NCBI RefSeq assembly: GCF_028372415.1
Contig: NC_092872.1
Location: 281,421,206-281,485,205 of the forward strand
From: Notamacropus eugenii
Taxonomy: Eukaryota; Chordata; Mammalia; Diprotodontia; Macropodidae
Reading direction: 5' to 3'
DNA: 64,000 nucleotides
Position numbers and translations under genes: made by a program. Positions 39,034-46,452 of this stretch are shown one piece after another. Below the pieces are notes generated by a model, which was not told the DNA's origin, searched no databases, and saw only the letters and a program-made list of their open reading frames with translations. Numbering within the stretch: the first letter of the stretch is position 1; each line of letters starts with the position of its first letter.

Positions 39034-42000
39034 CCTCCAACTACCCAAATACTGAGAAAAATTTCAAGAGTTACAAATATTGTCTTTCCATGTAGGAATG
39101 TAGACCGTTCAACTTTAGTAAGTCCCTTATGATTTCTCTTCCATGTTTACCTTTTCATGCTTCTTTTGATTCTTGTGTTTGAAAGTCATTTTCTATTCAG
39201 CTCTGGTCTTTTCATCAAGAATGCTTGAAAGTCCTCTGCTTCATTGAATGACCATTTTTTCCCCTGAAGTATTCTACTCAGTTTTGCTGGGTGGATAAAT
39301 CTTGGTTTTAATCCTAGTTCCTTTGACTTCTGGAATATCCTACTCCAAAGCCCTTTGATCCCTTAATGTAGAAGCTGCTAGATCTTGTGTTATTCTGATT
39401 GTATTTCCACAATACTCAAACTGTTTCTTTCTAGCTGCTTGCAATATTTTTTCCTTAACCTGGGAACTCTGGAATTTGGCTACAATATTCCTAGGAGTTT
39501 CTCTTTTTGGATCTCTTTCAGGAGGTGATCACTGGGTTCTTTTGATATTTATTTTTGCCCTCTGGTTCTAGAATATCGGGGCAGTTTTCCTTGATAATTT
39601 CATGAAAGATAATGTCAAGGCTCTTTTTTTGATCATGACTTGTCTTTCCTGGATCTATTTTCCAGATCAGTTGTTTTTCCAATGAGATATTTCACATTAT
39701 CTTCTATTTTTTCATTCTTTTGATTTTATTTTGTAATTTCTTGGTTTCCCATAAACTTATTAGCTTCTATGTGCTCCATTCTAATTTTTAAAGAACTATT
39801 TTCTTCAGTGAGCTTTTGAACCTCCTTTTCCATTTGGCTAATTCTACTTTTTAAAGCATTCTTCTTCTCATTGGCTTTTTAGAACCCTTTTTCCAATTGA
39901 GTTAGCTTATTTTTAAAGGTGTTATTTTCTTCAGCATTTTTTTGAGTCTCCTTTACCAAGCTGTTGACTCACTTTTCATGATTTTCTTGCATTGCTCTCA
40001 TTTCTCTTCCCAATTTTTCCTCCACCTTTCTTACTTGATTTTCAAACTCCTTTTTGAGCTCTTCCATGGCCTGAGGTCATTGCATATTTATTTTGAAGGT
40101 TTTGAATTCAGAAGCCTTGACTTTTAGGTCTTCCTTTGGTGGTATGCATTGTTCTTCCTCATCCAAAATGATGGAAGAAAATACCTGTTCACCAAGAAAG
40201 TAGCCTTCTATAGTCTTATTTTTTCCCCCTGTTTTTGGGCACTTTCCCTGCTAGTTACTTGACTTTTGAGTCCTTTGTCAAGAGAAGGGTATACTCTGGG
40301 GACCTGTAAGTGCTCAGTTCTTCCAAGGTGGCAAAATCAAGGGAGAGGAGTTTACTCCTCTCCTGGCCTGTGCTCTGGATTGGGAGCAACCACAAGCACT
40401 CTTCTGCCCAGGATCTGTGAGTAGGATTCCCTCTCCAGAACCTCTACCAACTCCACCAGGCCAGCTCTCCTCCTCACCCCAGCGCCACCTCTTAGGGCTG
40501 AGACACAGATCAGCCGCTCAATTTTGCCAGGTTCTTTAAGCTGAGGGCTCCAAAAATGGACGCTGCCGCTGCACTGACTGCTCCTGGCGGGTCCAGACCA
40601 TGTTCCCTTCTCACCCAGGTGAAAGAGCTTTCTCACTGACCTTTGAAGCTGTCTTTGGTATTTGTGATTTGAGCAGTCTGGGAACTGTTGTTGCTGGTGG
40701 TGTCCTGAAACCTGCTCCAGTCCTGTCCCTTCCGTGCTGTGTGGCCCATGTGCCTGTGCGATAGACCTTTCCTGTCATCCTTCCAGGCTTTCTTGGACTG
40801 GAAATCTCTTTCACTCTGTTGTTTTGTGGCTTCTGCTACTCTAGAATTTGTTTAGAGTCATTTTTACAGGTATTTTGTGGGCTGTGGCGGGGAGCTTCTA
40901 CAGGTCCGTCTTTCTACTCCACCATTTTGGCTCTGCCCCTCCAGTGGATTCTTTCTGTTTCTACTTTACCCTTTGGTTATAGAATATTAAGGCAATTTTC
41001 ATTTTTACTTTCTTGAAATATAATGTGTAGACTCTTGATCGTGGCTCTCTGATCTATTTTGTAGATCAGTTTTTCTAATAAAATAGTTCACATTTTCTGT
41101 TACTTTTTTATTCTTTTGCCTTCATTTTGTTGTTTCTTGATGTCTCATGGAGTCATTGACTTCCACTTGTCCACTTATAATTTTAAGGAATTATTTTCTA
41201 AAGTGAGTTTTTATACCTCCTTTTCCACTTGTCCAGTTCTATTTTTTAAGGAGAGCTTTTTGTCAGTGAATTTTTGTACATATTTGTATATATATTTTGT
41301 ATATATTTGGCATATTCCACTTTTTAAAGAGTTCCCTTCAGTGGCTTTTGTATCTCTTTTAACCATTTTTGGCCTATTTTGTTTCTTTAAGGTGTTATTT
41401 TCTTCAGTATTACTTTGTATCTCCTTTACCAGGCTGTTGACTCTTTTTTTCATGATTTTCTTGTTTTTCCTCTCTCTTATTTTCCAGTTTTTCCTCTCCC
41501 TTATTTGAATTTTAAGATCGTTTTTCAATTCTTTCTGGAAGTTTTTTTTGGCCTTACATTTTGTTTACACTTTGTTGTCTTCTGAGTTTGTGTTTTGATT
41601 TTCCCTGTCACCGTAGTGTCTTCCTATGGTCAGATTCTTTTTTGTTTGTTTGCACATTTTTCTGACCTTTTTCTTGACTTTTAGCTCTGAGTTAAAGTTG
41701 GACTCTGCTCCCAGGGTGGAGTGGGCACCAGCTCAAGCTTTAGGTATTTCTGTATTGCTGTTTTCAGAGCTACTCCTGGGAGTATGTAAGTTTTCAGTTC
41801 TTTTAAGGTGGTATGATCTAAGGAGAGCTGGGGTCATTGCTGTCCTGGCCTATGCTTTGGTTTGTAATTGACCACAAGCACTCTTTTCTGGCCTGGAATT
41901 GTGACCAGGGGTTCTGCTCCCCTAGTGTGCTAGTGCTCCTCCTTGCCCTGGGATTGTGCACCCAGGGCCAGCACACTGTCCCCTATAATCTCTTTCTGAC

Positions 42001-45000
42001 TAGTTGTCTGACCCCCTTACCATCTGTGGGCTCAAAGTCCCAAAAGCTGCTTCTGCTTGAGTTATCCCCAAGGTCTGCTGCTGGTTTACTGGAGCCTGGC
42101 CTTTGTTGGACTGAGCTCCCCTCACACCTCAGTGGGATAGATTTTTCCTGCCAACTTTCTCAGTTGTGTTGGGCTAGACAGTTGTTCCACCCCATCCTTT
42201 TACAGGTTCTGCTGCTCCAGAAATTATTTGGAGACCTTTAAAGTTCTTTGGATAGCTCAGGTGAGTTGCTTCCTTTCCTCCACCATCTTGACTACTCCCC
42301 CCAACCTCCTTAGAAACTTGTGTTTAGTATTGAAGTTGTGAATTTGGTGTTCTCTTTTAGATGGTATTTATTGAGGATATGGTATTTTTCTTTAGGTTAA
42401 TTTACTATTTTCTTTACATCTTATATTTATTGATACTTCAGAAGTTTTGGGTGATATCTTTATTTAAGTGGTAATATTTTAACTTTGATTTGCAGACTAG
42501 TAGAGTTTAAGAACTCCTTAAGCTGAGTACACAAGTGTTAATTTGTGAACAAATGGAGGCCTGGCACCCCTGAAATCTGGTATCTTGAACTTTTCAGATA
42601 AACTTTTTTTCTCATTAACTTTAAAGTATTCCAAGGTGTCTGCATACTTGAAAAACTGATAAGGCAATAATAAAATTGAAAAAAATTTTTAATAAAAGAA
42701 TAAATCCTCTTTGTAATTGAAATGCTAAAGCTGTTGTTTGGTTAAATTATGATTTACCAAAGACCAGAAGAATCCATTTCCTTTCATTCTTCAAAAGAAT
42801 ATAGGTATTTACTTCTTGTTCTACTTCGGAGTAACCTAGGCAGGAAGTGCAGTTTTGTGAACAATATGACATAGAGAGGTGAACACTGGAGTTAATCCAT
42901 CTTTTAAGAACTGCTACTTTGAGTACCCCTAGTCTAATTACCTTTTATCAGGTCACATGAGATTTTTAGATTTTTTTTTTTCCTGCCAGCCAGGCCTATG
43001 AGTTCAGTGGCAAGGATTGTTTCATTTTTGACTATTTCCTTAGCACTGAGTGTAGTATCTTGAACTTCATAAATGTTTGCCTGAAATTTAATAGAGATGT
43101 TTTAATTTATCCCAGTAGACTTTTTCTATAGGTGATTGATTGTAGGTGATTGTAGTTTTAACAGAGATATTTTTAAAACTGCAAAATATTACAAGGAAAT
43201 TATTTAGGCATTGGTGATTGAGAAGTATATATCTGTGTTTTCTAATTGTTTTGGCAAGGGCTGTGGTTAAGATGTGATAGAAGAAATCTGACTTGGGTAG
43301 CACATAGCTACAAGGCTAGAGCACTCTTGCCTTTACTTTTTCAGTCAGAGGTTAGGAGATAGGTATTTACTTTTTGACCAAGCCTGTGCAATTTTGTTCC
43401 AACTATGGGCAGGGATGTTCCATTTACCAATACAGATCAATCCATTTTGCATCTTTAAACAGGAGAGTTGCTCAAGAGTACTGAGAGGTTAAATGACATT
43501 GTCAGGGTCAGACAAGCAGACTTTGAGGACAGCTCACTGTGCCCCCCACTACCAACATCATGGTTTTAAGAAATGGCTTTAGAGACTGTAGTGAAGTTCT
43601 GGATGAAAACTCTCCTGGGGAGTGAGTGTCATACTGCTGATGTTGGATGTGCCAGAAGACTCAGAGCTAGTACATGTGCTGGGGGACTGAGCGAGTGCTC
43701 AAGAGCCTCCATTTCCTCATCTTCAGAATGAGGATGATACTAAGTCTCAGGGTGCCTAGGAAAGTGCTTTGCAAACTCTTCAGGGGACTGTAGAAATATG
43801 AGCTCCTCTTATTGAAGAGGGTGGAGTGAGCCCCATTTGTATTGGCACAACTTTCTCTCATAAGTCAGACTGCTTGGGGCAGAGAAATCGGACATAGCCT
43901 TACCAATTGCTTACAGTGCAATGACTATTAATTTGTGCTTCTTTTTAAAAGTTTTGTTCATTGTTCTAGGTTTTATACACGTTGGAAAGAGTGGGAGTCG
44001 TGGTATTCTCAGAGCTTTGGTTTACATTTTTCCCTCAGAGAAGAACAGTGGCAGGAAGATTGGGCATTTATACTCTCTCTTGCTAGTCAGGTAAGAACAC
44101 TTGGGGCCAGATGCCTTCCTGTTGTTATGTTCTGTGTTATTATGGATATTAGTTGCAGTGCACAGATTGAGGGACCTGGAAGACCTGAGTTCAAATTTGG
44201 GCTCAGACTCTTACTGGCTGTGTATCCCTGAGCGGACCTCTGACTCATTTTCTTCCACCTGTAAGATGGGGATGATAATAATAGTATCTGCCTCTCAGGG
44301 TTGTTGTGAGGAACAAATTAATGATAATTGTAAATAGTAAGAGTTGTTTAAATGTTAGCTTTTATTATGCTGTGAGTATGAATACATTCATGGCCAGGTT
44401 CCTACCCATGGAGTGACTGTGGAGATGCCAAACTGGTGAGCGGAGTACTGAAATTATGGCCCCCAAACGGGAAGACTTAAGGTTACAGGGTGAACTGATA
44501 CATGGTTGGCAGTATTTCAGTGACAGCTTTTTAAATTAGTGTGGAAATTCTTGGATGGTTTTTTTTTTCTGGTATGGGAAAACAAAGGGCACAGCTGCCT
44601 TTTTTTTCTTTAAGTCCTCAGGTAAAAGTGAATGAATGGAATGGGTACCACCTGAAGTATTTTTTTTTAGCCAAACTTTATGCAGTTTCCATTGGATTCC
44701 TCCCCATTTCTTAGCTCTTCAGAAAGAATGTCATTCTTTAAAAGTTCTACTGATGCCTTTTATTTTAACATCAGTTGTTTTAAAATCAGCCAACACAGTG
44801 ACCTTGACAGATGATAGTATATAACGTCCACAGGTGTGGAACATTTCCTCCTGTCTTTTCCAAGTCTGGGATTATTATCATTTCACAGTAAAGAACATTG
44901 TTTTTTTTGGCCTTCTTGCACAGATGAGTTTAGAGGTTCTGCTGCTCCAGAAATTATTTGGAGACCTTTAAAGACATTATGCTATGTTGATTGGAAGCCC

Positions 45001-46380
45001 TGTCATTTTTAGACAGTCACCAAATTCTGCTCCTCTGGGCGTTCAGGCAAGGGCTCAAAAGACGCATGGTCCCAGTGTGGTGGCATGTACTGGAAAACAT
45101 CTTTGCAGTATGATTTCTATTAAGCGTCTTTATCTGGGAAGTGAACCCTTTAATCAATCCCTGGCATTGTAGAAAGTGCTGTACCAATTTGTGGTGTCTG
45201 CATCGAAAGACCCAATCTCTAAACCTCAGTGGCTTCACCTTCTCCTATTGTATTTCCTTTCCTTTGCCTGGTTTGCTTCTAAAACCTGAAAGGGGAAATT
45301 GTTCTTCTTTGTGTTTTGCATAGCCTGGAGCAAGTTTGGAGCAGACACACATTTTTGTACTTGCACATATTCTTAGACGACCAATTATAGTTTATGGAGT
45401 AAAATATTATAAGAGTTTCCGCGGAGAAACTTTAGGATATACCCGTTTTCAAGGTAAGCCATTTGGTAATATTGTATTGCTATACTGTGGCTTGGGGTCC
45501 AATGCAATTTCTTTGTTGTCACATTCTTACATTTTGATGGATGGTGGGAAGGTCTCTAGCTTGCTTTTCCTTTATTCTTCCAAATTAGGAGTAGATTATG
45601 GTGAAAGAAAAGTGCTAGGGGTACTTCACCATCTCTTGATGACATGACTTGAAATAGATCGAGGATGTGGGAGTGGGAGTAATGGACAGCCTCATGGGGT
45701 TGAAGTGATTCTTGCTTATTTGGCTGCGGGATAGATGGTTCATGGTTCTTCCTGATGTGCTTCTGACTGTACCTTTCCTCCCAGGTGTGTATTTGCCCCT
45801 GCTCTGGGAACAGAGTTTCTGTTGGAAAAGTCCCATTGCTCTGGGCTACACCCGGGGCCATTTCTCGGCCCTGGTTGCCATGGAGAATGACGGCTATGGC
45901 AATCGAGGCGCTGGTGCTAACTTGAACACAGATGATGATGTGACCATCACTTTCTTACCTTTGGTCGATAGTGAAAGGAAGCTATTGCACATACATTTTC
46001 TCTCTGCTCAAGAGGTAAGAAGCAGTTCCATGAACACAGGACTCCCTACCTTGGGCTGAGTTCATGGGTGAACCTACCCTTGCTGTCAGAGCTCTTGGAT
46101 TCCATGTAATATCAGTGCCAATGTAATAACACTTAGACACCCTCCTTTCTGCGGTTCACCTGGGACCCTTGGGCTGAAACAGCCACCTTCCTAAGATGGA
46201 ATACTATGACCCCAGAAATGTCAGGAAGGGTTCGGGAGGCTGCCTGGCATTTACTTTGATTTCCTGCCTTCTGTGTTCTGAAGATCTTTTGGTAGCATAA
46301 AGTTCCCCTAACAAATTAGAACAGGTTTGTCCTCCTATTTTGGCTTTGTTAGTCATTTTTGCCACGTACAGAAAGTTGTG

Positions 46381-46452
<72 letters not shown>

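Larger units (their letters stand above)
35965..42302 (-). mobile_element. Older HAL1/L1 element, antisense, interrupted by a SINE and a younger HAL1
   Basis: Read on the minus strand: a 5' end near 42302 (GGGGGGAGTAGTCAAGATGG), a GC-rich 5' leader, ORF1 coiled-coil remnants near 41528-41211 (VNSLVKEIQSNTEENNTLKK), ORF1 C-terminal remnants near 37793-37446 (EDFQAFLMKRP), a polypurine tract (37380-36990), a short ORF2-tail/3' UTR segment (36980-36000) and the 3' end. The reverse transcriptase and endonuclease are absent, as expected for an ORF1-only half-L1, although the outer copy keeps an ORF2-tail stretch. It is about 3.3 kb once the SINE and inner element are removed. Confidence 0.75.
32523..43969 (+). 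other. ZRANB1: ZRANB1 intron, 11.4 kb, with nested retrotransposons
   Basis: From GTGAGATGC to GTTCATTGTTCTAG, interrupting the OTU domain. Contents: L2-like relics at 32765-33015, a MIR at 33113-33305, an old L1 tail at 35195-35580, and the nested HAL1/L1 complex at 35965-42302. The stretches 33320-34900 and 42310-43430 show nothing identifiable. Confidence 0.85.
44091..45323 (+). other. ZRANB1: ZRANB1 intron, 1.2 kb
   Basis: From GTAAGAACA to GTTTTGCATAG. It holds a THER1/MIR SINE at 44155-44370 and a 40-bp exact copy of HAL1 5' sequence at 44934-44973. Confidence 0.85.

Noticed and set aside
41116-41508. 130-codon plus-strand frame rich in Phe/Leu/Ser, membrane-like
   Set aside because: It is the reverse strand of the HAL1 ORF1 coiled coil. 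Lys/Glu-rich coding sequence reads as Phe/Leu/Ser on the other strand.
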